DNA of 64,000 nt from Clostridia bacterium (GTDB lineage: Bacteria > Bacillota > Clostridia > Oscillospirales > Acutalibacteraceae), in NCBI GenBank assembly GCA_017409845.1, contig JAFQRY010000002.1:1-64000 (forward strand), in the 5' to 3' direction. Below the pieces are notes generated by a model. It was not told the origin of the DNA, searched no databases, and was given only the letters and a program-made list of their open reading frames with translations. Positions 30,639 through 38,438 of this stretch are shown here, in pieces. Positions within the stretch are counted from its first letter, which is position 1, and every line of letters starts with the position of its first letter. The position numbers were made by a program, and so were the translations under genes.

Positions 30639-31517
30639 ATGAAAATCGAACCCTTCAACACAGAAAATCCGGTTGAAAAATCACTTTTTTCCGCTCTTTG
30701 CACACGAAGATTTCCTCATGCCGTCATTCTCGAGGGTGCTTCTCCCGACGAAAGGATGAAGCTTGCAAAAAAGATTGCGGCAGCACTTGTCTGCACGGGT
30801 GCCGAGGTACCCTGCGGAGTCTGCCCTGACTGCATAAAAGCCGCTGCAGACTCTCATGCGGACATCCTCATCCATTCCGTTGAGGATAAGCCCAGAGCCT
30901 TCAAGGTCGGAATGGTCAGGGACATACGCAGCAATGCATACATCGTGCCTAACGAAGCGGACAGAAAGGTTTTTATTCTTGAAAACTCTCATACAATGGG
31001 CGTTGAGGGTCAGAATGCCATTCTGAAAATTCTCGAAGAACCGCCCTCATATGTTAATTTTATTCTGCTCTGTTCATCAAAATCGGGATTTTTGCCGACG
31101 GTGCTTTCTCGCTCCGCCGTATATAACCTCGGTCAGTCTTCCTCATCGGATGATGACTCCGTGCCGAGAGAAAAAATCCTTGAAGCGGCAAAAAGCGTTG
31201 CACTTTCGCTCACTTCCTACAGTGACTATGAAACAGTCAGGGCTGCTGCGGTTTTTGAAAAGGATGCAAAGCTGCTGCGTGAAGCACTCCCCGTTATTCA
31301 GGAGATTTTTGCGGCAGCACTCAGGATAAAATATAATGCCGCCGAAGAAACGGAATTCGACGATATTCCGTCTGAGCTTTCTCAAAAGCTCAGCAGGCGT
31401 TCTCTGCTTGAGCTGATTGAAGCGGCAGATACAATTATGAGCTCACTGAAGCTCAACGCAAACCACAATCTTACCGTAACAACTCTTTGCACAAGATTCC
31501 GCAGAGCGGTTGTTTAA
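30639..31517 (+). CDS. holB: DNA polymerase III delta' subunit (clamp loader)
   Basis: 292 residues. Delta' is part of the clamp loader that opens the beta clamp. Features: FPHAVILEGASPDERMKLAKKIAAALVC at the N-terminus, a zinc-binding module CGVCPDC (third cysteine pair member upstream, AEVPCGVCPDC), the EGQNAILKILEEPP segment and LLCSSKSGFLPTVLSRS, which is the SRC-like sensor region. The usual P-loop GxxGxGK is replaced by GASPDERMK, so ATP binding is probably lost, as in E. coli delta'. Sits between darA and ricT. Confidence 0.9.
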   Translation: MKIEPFNTENPVEKSLFSALCTRRFPHAVILEGASPDERMKLAKKIAAALVCTGAEVPCGVCPDCIKAAADSHADILIHSVEDKPRAFKVGMVRDIRSNAYIVPNEADRKVFILENSHTMGVEGQNAILKILEEPPSYVNFILLCSSKSGFLPTVLSRSAVYNLGQSSSSDDDSVPREKILEAAKSVALSLTSYSDYETVRAAAVFEKDAKLLREALPVIQEIFAAALRIKYNAAEETEFDDIPSELSQKLSRRSLLELIEAADTIMSSLKLNANHNLTVTTLCTRFRRAVV

Positions 31518-31534
31518 AACTCATGGAGGTAAAT

Positions 31535-32401
31535 ATGGCAGAAGTTATAGGAGTCCGTTTCAAAGAGGTCGGCAAGGTCTATTACTTTGACCCGGACGGA
31601 CAGACACTGAAAAAAGGTGACAGAGTTATCGTTGAAACCGTACGCGGCATTGAATGCGGCGAGGTTGCAATGGATAACAGAGAAATAAATGAAGAAGAAA
31701 TCGTCAAGCCCCTCAAGAAGCTTATCAGAATCGCTTCGGAGGAGGATATTGCACAGTTCAACGCAAATAAGGCAAAAGAAAAAGAAGCCTTTGCGATTTG
31801 TCAGGAAAAAATCACCAATCACAAGCTTGAAATGAAGCTGGTTGATGTTGAATATACCTTTGACGGCGGAAAGGTGCTCTTCTATTTCACGGCTGACGGC
31901 AGAGTTGATTTCCGTGAGCTTGTAAAGGACCTTGCGAGCGTTTTCAGAACGAGAATCGAGCTTCGTCAGATAGGTGTCAGAGACGAATCAAAGATGCTCG
32001 GCGGTCTCGGCATGTGCGGCAGACCCTTCTGCTGCAGCAGCTTCCTCGGCGAATTCCAGCCCGTTTCAATCAAAATGGCAAAGGAACAAGGACTTTCACT
32101 CAACCCCACAAAAATCAGCGGTGCATGCGGCAGACTTATGTGCTGTCTCAAATATGAGCAGAATGCCTATGAGCATCTTCTCAGAATCACACCCAAGCCC
32201 GGTGCTATCGTTGAAACAAAAGAAGGTGCGGGAACCGTTGTTGATTTCAGTCTTATGACGGGCGTTCTTAAAATTCAGCTTCACAACAATCCCGATGCCC
32301 CGCCCAAAAGCTTCCACAGAAGAGAAGTCAAGCTTGTCAAGGATTCAAAAATCAGAGTTGAAAAAGCCGAAATTGAAGCTCTTAAAGATATTGAAGGCTA
32401 A
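31535..32401 (+). CDS. ricT: PSP1-domain protein RicT (YaaT)
   Basis: 288 residues. RicT joins RicA and RicF in an Fe-S complex that promotes RNase Y-dependent mRNA maturation and affects sporulation and competence in Bacillus. The PSP1 domain is clear: MLGGLGMCGRPFCCSSFLGEF and KISGACGRLMCCLKYEQ supply the cysteines. ATG 31535 after CATGGAGG is the start; the open frame continues upstream into holB but lacks a ribosome site. The start is 17 bases after the holB stop, continuing the conserved gene order. The final 40 residues are charged. Confidence 0.94.
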   Translation: MAEVIGVRFKEVGKVYYFDPDGQTLKKGDRVIVETVRGIECGEVAMDNREINEEEIVKPLKKLIRIASEEDIAQFNANKAKEKEAFAICQEKITNHKLEMKLVDVEYTFDGGKVLFYFTADGRVDFRELVKDLASVFRTRIELRQIGVRDESKMLGGLGMCGRPFCCSSFLGEFQPVSIKMAKEQGLSLNPTKISGACGRLMCCLKYEQNAYEHLLRITPKPGAIVETKEGAGTVVDFSLMTGVLKIQLHNNPDAPPKSFHRREVKLVKDSKIRVEKAEIEALKDIEG

Positions 32402-32436
32402 AATTTTTATTAAAATATAATTTACACAAAAACCTC

Positions 32437-32464
32437 TTGCAATTTTTTTATTATGTGTTACAAT
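32437..32464 (+). promoter_or_regulatory. Promoter of the ferredoxin gene
   Basis: TTGCAA (32437-32442), a 16-base spacer and TACAAT (32459-32464), 32 bases before the ATG at 32497. Confidence 0.7.
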
Positions 32465-32496
32465 ATACTCGAAAAATGTTAAGGAGGACGAACATA

Positions 32497-32667
32497 ATGG
32501 CTTATATCATCAATGACGATTGCATCTCCTGCGGCGCATGTGCAGCAGAATGCCCCGTTGAAGCTATCTCCGAAGGCGACGGCAAGTATGTTATCGATGC
32601 TGATGCTTGCATCGAATGCGGTGCTTGTGCTGACGCTTGCCCCGTTGAAGCTCCCAAGGCTGAATAA
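32497..32667 (+). CDS. 2[4Fe-4S] ferredoxin
   Basis: 56-residue clostridial-type ferredoxin, an electron carrier for pyruvate:ferredoxin oxidoreductase, hydrogenase and similar enzymes. Two CxxCxxCxxxCP motifs are intact: CISCGACAAECP and CIECGACADACP. AAGGAGG at 32481-32487 precedes ATG 32497. The gene has its own promoter and terminator, so it is monocistronic. Codon choice (GCT, GAA, CCC, TGC) looks like that of highly expressed genes here such as gap. It supports an anaerobic fermentative host. Confidence 0.96.
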   Translation: MAYIINDDCISCGACAAECPVEAISEGDGKYVIDADACIECGACADACPVEAPKAE

Positions 32668-32680
32668 TTAACGTGGCTTA

Positions 32681-32714
32681 AACCGCTCCCTGCAATGGTA
32701 GGGGGCGGTTTTTT
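32681..32714 (+). terminator. Terminator after ferredoxin gene
   Basis: 11-bp stem AACCGCTCCCT / AGGGGGCGGTT with one wobble, 8-base loop and TTTTTT. Starts 13 bases after the stop. Confidence 0.88.
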
Positions 32715-32734
32715 CTTAACAAGGAGAAAGTAAG

Positions 32735-34117
32735 ATGAAAATATCATTAAACAAAAATAAAACATATCAGACCTTTGAGGGCTTCGGTGCAAGCGGAGCG
32801 TGGTGGGCTCAGCTCGTGGGCGGTTGGGATAATTGCGACTGTGAAAGCGGTATTGCCGTTCGTGATCGCATTGCTCAGCTTCTCTGGAGCAAAACAGACG
32901 GCATCGGTCTGAGAACCTACAGATATAACATCGGTGCAGGCTCCGCCGAATCGGGCAAGGGCGATTATTCCGATAAATACCGCAGAGCCGAATGCTTTGA
33001 AGAGAAAAACGGGAGCTATGATTTTTCAAAAGATAAAAATGCCGTTTATATGATGAAAAAAGCAGCGGAATACGGTGCGGATGAAATTATACTTTTTGTC
33101 AATTCTCCGATTGAAAGACTCACCAAAAACGGCAAGGGGCATCTCAACAGACATGCGTATTTCCGTACCAATCTGAGCAAAAAGAATTATCCTGCCTTTG
33201 CAAAATACTGCGTTGATGTTACGGAGCATTTTGTTGATGCGGGGCTGCCGATAAAATATCTCTCCCCCGTCAACGAACCTCTTTGGATATGGAACGGCGG
33301 TCAGGAGGGCTGCCACTACAGTCCGCGTCAGGCGGCAAGGGTTATGAAAAGCGTTGCCGCAGAGCTCAGAAAACGCGACAAGCTCAATTCCGTTATGCTC
33401 TCGGGCGTTGAAAACGGCGATATAAGGTGGTTCAACAAATCCTACACCCGTGAAATGCTTCGTCTGCCTGAGGTCAGGAAATGCGTTGACAGCGTTGATG
33501 TTCACTCCTATTTCCTGCACTCCCCCCTGCCCTTTACCAATGACAGACCCGCTTTTCTCCGCCGATACAGAAGGTGGATGGACAGACACTATCCCGATAT
33601 ACCTGTCAAAATGAGCGAATGGTGTCACATGAAGGGCGGCAAGGATACGGGCATGGAGTCGGCACTTGAAACCGCAAGGGTTATTTATGAGGATATCTCC
33701 ATTCTCAATGTCACATCATGGCAGCACTGGATCGCCTGCTCGATTTATGACTACTGCGACGGTCTCATCTACATAAATCCCGACTATAAATCCTTTGAAA
33801 TGACAAAGCGTTATTATGTGACGGGTAATTTTTCAAAATATATTCCGTTCGGTGCGGTGCGTTTTGAGGCTTCATGCGATGACGGCGATATTATGCTTCT
33901 CGGCTTTAAAAAAGACGGCAAAACCGTTCTTGTTATCATTAATCCCACCGAAAAAGAGAAAGAATATTATCCCGGCCGCAACTGCATGATTTCAGTAACA
34001 GATGAAAAGTTCAGCCTTGCCGAGAAAAACATTACCAAAGACGAAGCCGCAAAAATCGCCCCCCGTTCCGTTACCACCGTTATTATTAAGGAGGATAGTT
34101 TTGAAGATAACAAATAA
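32735..34117 (+). CDS. Intracellular glycoside hydrolase, GH30-like
   Basis: 460 residues with a retaining (beta/alpha)8 barrel of the GH30 type. YQTFEGFGASGAWWA is the typical barrel start, LSPVNEPLWIW carries the acid/base glutamate (about 190) and PVKMSEWCHM the nucleophile glutamate (about 293); WQHWIACSIYDYCDGLIYI follows. A beta-sandwich tail of about 90 residues ends the protein. There is no signal peptide, so it acts on imported oligosaccharides. It is coupled to a GPH sugar transporter overlapping its last 17 bases. Beta-1,6-galactanase or glucosylceramidase-like activities are known in the family; the substrate here is not determinable. Confidence 0.88.
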   Translation: MKISLNKNKTYQTFEGFGASGAWWAQLVGGWDNCDCESGIAVRDRIAQLLWSKTDGIGLRTYRYNIGAGSAESGKGDYSDKYRRAECFEEKNGSYDFSKDKNAVYMMKKAAEYGADEIILFVNSPIERLTKNGKGHLNRHAYFRTNLSKKNYPAFAKYCVDVTEHFVDAGLPIKYLSPVNEPLWIWNGGQEGCHYSPRQAARVMKSVAAELRKRDKLNSVMLSGVENGDIRWFNKSYTREMLRLPEVRKCVDSVDVHSYFLHSPLPFTNDRPAFLRRYRRWMDRHYPDIPVKMSEWCHMKGGKDTGMESALETARVIYEDISILNVTSWQHWIACSIYDYCDGLIYINPDYKSFEMTKRYYVTGNFSKYIPFGAVRFEASCDDGDIMLLGFKKDGKTVLVIINPTEKEKEYYPGRNCMISVTDEKFSLAEKNITKDEAAKIAPRSVTTVIIKEDSFEDNK

Positions 34118-36320
34118 AATCAGAAGCCTTCTTTCCTCGTTCAGAGAAAACTGGAAAACTCCTCCCAAGGGCAGATATATGTCCTTTAAAGAAATCGCTT
34201 CTCTTTCGGGCGGCGGCATCGGTGTGCGTTTTGTTGTTTACTGCTTTGCCCAGATGATGCTTTCAACAACAAATACCCTTATCGGCAATACCATAGGCAT
34301 TGATCCGACCGCACTTTATATCATTTATATCATCAGCCTGCTTTCGGGTTTTCCTCTCACGGCACTCAGGGCAAGGATGATTGACAATACCCGCAGCATG
34401 AAGGGCAAATACCGCCCCTATATCATCTCAATGGGCATTCCCACGGTTATCCTCGGTGCAGCATTCATATGGATGCCCTACGAAAGCATGGGCCTTGCCG
34501 CAAAATGCATTGTTGTTCTTCTTTTCAATATAGGTTTTCAGTTTTTCTATAATTTCTATTTCGATGCATACGACAGCCTCATCAATGTTCTTTCGCCTGA
34601 CAGCATTGAACGCTCCGATGTACTTTCGGTTAGATCGGTTATCGAAAATCTTTCACCTTCAATCGTTAATATCATCTTCCCCCTCCTTGCAAAGATGATA
34701 ACCGGCGAAAACACCCTCTATGACCTTAAGATTTACCGCATACTTTTTCCGCCGATGCTTTTCTTCGGTTTTCTAATTTCGGTTATCGTTTATGTCAATA
34801 CCGAAGAAAAAATCGTGCGTGCAAAATCGCATTTCATAAAAGTCCGCTTCTGGGATGCACTCAGGGCGGTTGCGAAAAATAAATATTTCTGGATTATCTC
34901 ACTTGCAGGCTGGATAGGCTTTCTTGAGGGCTCCTTCAACAACATTATGCAATGGATGTATAACTATCAGGGTGCCTGCTCTGCAGGTCAGTTTTCAATT
35001 ATTACCGCCATTGCAGGCAACGCCTCCTTCTGGCCCAATCTTGTTGCGCCCTTTCTTATCAGAAAATACGGTAAGAAAAAAATACTTATTTTCACCAACA
35101 TTCTCAATGTCGGTCTTATTGCAATTATGCTTCCCGTTGTCAGAATGACAGGCAGACCCAACGTCATCTGGTTAATGCTTGCCTGCAATTTTGTCAACAC
35201 CTTCATTTCCGCACTCGGTCACCTTCTCACGCCCGGCATCAACGCCGATATCAGGGATTATCAGCAATATATAAGCGGCGAGAGGATTGACGGTATGTTT
35301 GCCGCTGTCGGACTTATCGGAAATGTTATAACAATGTTCACGGGACTCGCACTTCCCGTTATTTATGAACGCTCGGGTCTTAACCGTGAGGTTGCATTAT
35401 CTCTCGGATATGACGGCTCAAATGTTTATGATGTTCTTTTTAACCGTGATTATTTCATCAGCATAAGCACGGTGCTTATCTTTGCATCCATCATAGGTGC
35501 AGCACTCAACGTTATTCCTTATTTCTTCTTTGATTTCACGGAAGTAAAACAGAAAGCTGTTGTAAAGGTTCTGAAAATCCGGGCAATGTTTGAGGATTAC
35601 GGCAACGGTACTCTGACAGACGATGCTCTCGCCGAAGCAGTTGATATCATCACGGAAGCAAGGGAATACAGCGGCAAATCTCCCGTAATTCTGAAATCGG
35701 TGCCAAAATCTCTGCGTAATCAGGTCAGGCTTGAAAACGAACGGATTGAAATTGCAGATTTCGTTGCAGGCGAGCTCAACCGATTCAACACTCCGGATGG
35801 CATTGCCGAGCTTGAATATGCACAACTCATTGCTGCCGCAGGGCTTGAAAGCTTTCTTGAAGCTCCGCTGCCGACAATGTCAGATGTGAAAAACATGCCG
35901 TGCAGCACCAAAGAAGAAAAGCAAAGAAGAAAAATCGTTATCGGACACATAAGAGATATCCGTGATGCAAAAAAAGCGGCTTTGAAATTCTTTCCTGACG
36001 GCATAAAAGAATTTGACACCTCAGTTCCCGAAGCTCTTTTCAGCAGCGAAAACGAAACAGAAGCAAGACTTCTTGAGCTTTCAAAGAAAATGAAAAATGC
36101 CAAAGAGGAAGGCAGAACGGATAAAGTTTCCGACATCAACTCTCAGATTAAAGAGCTGAGAAAAGAAAAATCAAAAATCAAAGCCGACATCAAAAAAGCC
36201 GAAGCGGATTATTCAAACTACAGAAAAGCCGCCAAACCTTATCTTGATGCGGTAAAAACAATAAAGCAAGCCGAAAACTACGGCAGACTTGATGAGATTG
36301 AAGCTTTATGCAGGGCATAA
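34101..36320 (+). CDS. GPH/MelB-type sugar symporter with long cytoplasmic tail
   Basis: 739 residues. Residues about 35-490 form a 12-helix glycoside-pentoside-hexuronide symporter (RARMIDNTRSMKGKYRPYI between helices 2 and 3 and GINADIRDYQQYISGERIDG late in the sequence are typical). After the last helix (IPYFFFDFTE) comes an unusual tail of about 240 residues, rich in helix and ending in a Lys/Glu coiled coil (about 640-700). TTG 34101 is the start because AAGGAGGAT lies 7 bases upstream and the family N-terminus follows; other starts lie deep inside the glycosidase gene. Overlap with the GH30 gene implies translational coupling and uptake of its substrate. Confidence 0.88.
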   Translation: MKITNKIRSLLSSFRENWKTPPKGRYMSFKEIASLSGGGIGVRFVVYCFAQMMLSTTNTLIGNTIGIDPTALYIIYIISLLSGFPLTALRARMIDNTRSMKGKYRPYIISMGIPTVILGAAFIWMPYESMGLAAKCIVVLLFNIGFQFFYNFYFDAYDSLINVLSPDSIERSDVLSVRSVIENLSPSIVNIIFPLLAKMITGENTLYDLKIYRILFPPMLFFGFLISVIVYVNTEEKIVRAKSHFIKVRFWDALRAVAKNKYFWIISLAGWIGFLEGSFNNIMQWMYNYQGACSAGQFSIITAIAGNASFWPNLVAPFLIRKYGKKKILIFTNILNVGLIAIMLPVVRMTGRPNVIWLMLACNFVNTFISALGHLLTPGINADIRDYQQYISGERIDGMFAAVGLIGNVITMFTGLALPVIYERSGLNREVALSLGYDGSNVYDVLFNRDYFISISTVLIFASIIGAALNVIPYFFFDFTEVKQKAVVKVLKIRAMFEDYGNGTLTDDALAEAVDIITEAREYSGKSPVILKSVPKSLRNQVRLENERIEIADFVAGELNRFNTPDGIAELEYAQLIAAAGLESFLEAPLPTMSDVKNMPCSTKEEKQRRKIVIGHIRDIRDAKKAALKFFPDGIKEFDTSVPEALFSSENETEARLLELSKKMKNAKEEGRTDKVSDINSQIKELRKEKSKIKADIKKAEADYSNYRKAAKPYLDAVKTIKQAENYGRLDEIEALCRA

Positions 36321-36324
36321 AAAT

Positions 36325-36354
36325 TCCCATATCGGAGCAGTTTCCGATATGGGA
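36325..36354. terminator. Bidirectional terminator between transporter and metallophosphoesterase
   Basis: Perfect 12-bp stem TCCCATATCGGA / TCCGATATGGGA, 6-base loop, A-rich left and T-rich right flanks, between two convergent genes. Confidence 0.88.
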
Positions 36355-36361
36355 TTATTAT

Positions 36362-37771
36362 TTATGCAAACATTCTTACAAGCGTATCAATCTTCGTATA
36401 AACAAATCCAACAAACTCAACAATTTTATAAGCAAGTCTTTTGACAACATTTTTTGCTGAATTATCATTGCGTTCATCGGTTGTTCTTTCAATTGTAACA
36501 GTATCAATAAGCTCGCTGTTATCGCCTTTTCTTGTTTCAAGTATCAGCTTATTGCCGATAAATTCAATCGTTGAATAGGCCGGAGTCTCGTTTCTGTAGG
36601 TATAAGCAAGATGCTCTGCATCGGTATCGAGAACAAGGGTACTTGTGGCACAGCTTGCGTTAAGATACATAACTCCTTCGGGGTCGGTGTAGGTTTTTCC
36701 GCCCTCTGCAGCCGCAACAACCTTTCTATCCTCCATAAAGTGTGAACGGCCCTGCGAATGAGTATGACCCGTGATAACAAGGTCAAAATCGTAGGTTTCA
36801 AAAATGGGAGCAAAAATCGTTGTGAGAAGAAGCTCTGTTTCAAGATCGCCGATTGCGTCGCCCGCACCGTAAATTCCGTGATGCACAACACCGATTCTCC
36901 ACTTTGCATCCTGATTGAGTGCAACCGCCTCCTTGGTCATCGCCATATGGTCAGGAGCATCGCCCGATGTTGAATCATAGAAAAGATAAAGCACATCGCC
37001 GTAACGGAACCAGAAATCACGGTCAAGTCCTCTGAAATGCTTGCCGTAGTATTCGTTGGGCATATTAGTGAAATAATTATAGGTCATGCCTTTTTTATCG
37101 TGATTGCCGATTGCCATTGCCATGGGAAGACTTCTGAGTGCCTTGGGCATAAGAAGTGTCTGCCATTCGCCGTCGGTACAGCCCGAAGAGGTATTATCAC
37201 CGGGAGTAACAAAATAACTGACATCGGGATTTTTTTCAAGAGCCTCGGCAAGCATGTTATTCCATATATAGCCTTCTCTTATCTGATTGGCATCATTACC
37301 GTCATCATAAATCTCGGTAATCTGAATATCGCCCATAACAAGAACCTTGTGATCTCCGAAGGACCTTGTAGTGTATTCACAGATTTCGCTCCAGTCCTTG
37401 CCTGTATGCCACTGATAATAATAGGTTGTGTTTTCTTCAAGGTCTGTTATTGTGACACGGCAGACAAGCTGACTGTCATTCTCTGCAGGCGTTGTTTTTC
37501 CGCTGAAAAGCCTTGCATCGCTCATATCCGCATTTTTTGAAACACGAACCTCGGCTTTTGCTTCAGCCTTATCCGCATGCCAGCAAAGGCTTACCTGAGT
37601 TTCATCCGCACCGACATTAAGGGTCGGGAGTGTGTTTTCATCACGCAAAGACATATAATACTCCTTCCATTCTTCATTTGTGAGTCTCGGTGCATTGAAA
37701 TCCGCAAACGAAACAACGCCGATACTCAGCAGCATTGCAACACTGAGAATTGCCGCAATAATCCTTTTCAT
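36362..37771 (-). CDS. Secreted purple-acid-phosphatase-like metallophosphoesterase
   Basis: 469 residues with a signal peptide (MKRIIAAILSVAMLLSIGVV.., cut near FA-DF). A fibronectin-like N-terminal domain (about 55-135, ETQVSLCWH..YYYQWHTG) precedes a calcineurin-type phosphoesterase whose metal ligands are visible: VMGDIQI, TPGDNTSSG, AIGNHDKKG, VVHHGIYG and VITGHTHSQGRSH. ATG 37771 has GGAGGT at good spacing on the minus strand; the frame extends 12 codons upstream without a ribosome site. Probably releases phosphate from extracellular organic esters. Monocistronic. Confidence 0.9.
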   Translation of the reverse strand: MKRIIAAILSVAMLLSIGVVSFADFNAPRLTNEEWKEYYMSLRDENTLPTLNVGADETQVSLCWHADKAEAKAEVRVSKNADMSDARLFSGKTTPAENDSQLVCRVTITDLEENTTYYYQWHTGKDWSEICEYTTRSFGDHKVLVMGDIQITEIYDDGNDANQIREGYIWNNMLAEALEKNPDVSYFVTPGDNTSSGCTDGEWQTLLMPKALRSLPMAMAIGNHDKKGMTYNYFTNMPNEYYGKHFRGLDRDFWFRYGDVLYLFYDSTSGDAPDHMAMTKEAVALNQDAKWRIGVVHHGIYGAGDAIGDLETELLLTTIFAPIFETYDFDLVITGHTHSQGRSHFMEDRKVVAAAEGGKTYTDPEGVMYLNASCATSTLVLDTDAEHLAYTYRNETPAYSTIEFIGNKLILETRKGDNSELIDTVTIERTTDERNDNSAKNVVKRLAYKIVEFVGFVYTKIDTLVRMFA

Positions 37772-37919
37772 TGTGTTTACCTCCAAAAAAATCAAACGGA
37801 AGCTCATGCGGCATTCCGTTTGTTAAAATTTTATAATGATATATTATAACAAAACTTTTCCAAAAAGTAAAGTATATTTGGACAATTTGTATGAATAAAT
37901 TTTATGTGAGGTGATATTT

Positions 37920-38393
37920 ATGAAAGAAAAAATCAAAAACTATGCCGTTTCCATCGCAATTGCACTTGCCGTTGGCGTATTTTCCGCACTGCTGACGGCA
38001 GGAAACATGGATTTATATTCCGAAATAACCAAGCCTCCCCTTGCACCGCCGTCAATCCTCTTTCCGATAGTATGGACCTTGCTTTACATACTCATGGGTA
38101 TCGGTGCGGCAATGATTTACGGCGAAAAAGCTTCAAAGCCCGATGAAGTCAGACATGCATTGACTGTTTACGGAATTAACCTCTTTCTTAATTTCTTCTG
38201 GAGCATAATTTTCTTTAATGCGAGGGCATTTCTTTTTTCGTTTATATGGCTCATCGCACTTTGGATTACAATTCTCATTATGATAATAAAATTTTATAAA
38301 ATCAAGCCCACTGCGGGAATACTGCAGATCCCCTATCTTCTGTGGGTCACCTTTGCGGGATATCTTAATCTTTCAATTTATCTTATCAACTGA
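37920..38393 (+). CDS. TspO/MBR-family membrane protein
   Basis: 157 residues with five membrane helices, TspO/peripheral benzodiazepine receptor homologue that binds tetrapyrroles such as protoporphyrin. Family signatures: ITKPPLAPPSILFPIVWTLLYILMGIGAAM after helix 1 and the FLNFFWSIIFFNARAF stretch in helix 3, with conserved W and N residues. ATG 37920 after GTGAGGTGAT is favoured over GTG 37911. Monocistronic, with its own terminator. Function in anaerobes is unclear; stress-linked porphyrin handling is the usual idea. Confidence 0.93.
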   Translation: MKEKIKNYAVSIAIALAVGVFSALLTAGNMDLYSEITKPPLAPPSILFPIVWTLLYILMGIGAAMIYGEKASKPDEVRHALTVYGINLFLNFFWSIIFFNARAFLFSFIWLIALWITILIMIIKFYKIKPTAGILQIPYLLWVTFAGYLNLSIYLIN

Positions 38394-38396
38394 AAA

Positions 38397-38433
38397 ATGC
38401 CGCGATGCAAAATCTCCCTTTGCACCGCGGCAT
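38397..38433. terminator. Bidirectional terminator between tspO-like and lipase genes
   Basis: ATGCCGCG / CGCGGCAT (8 bp), one A-C mismatch, then TGCAAA / TTTGCA (6 bp). Located between convergent stops at 38393 and 38439. Confidence 0.85.
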
Positions 38434-38438
38434 ATAAC

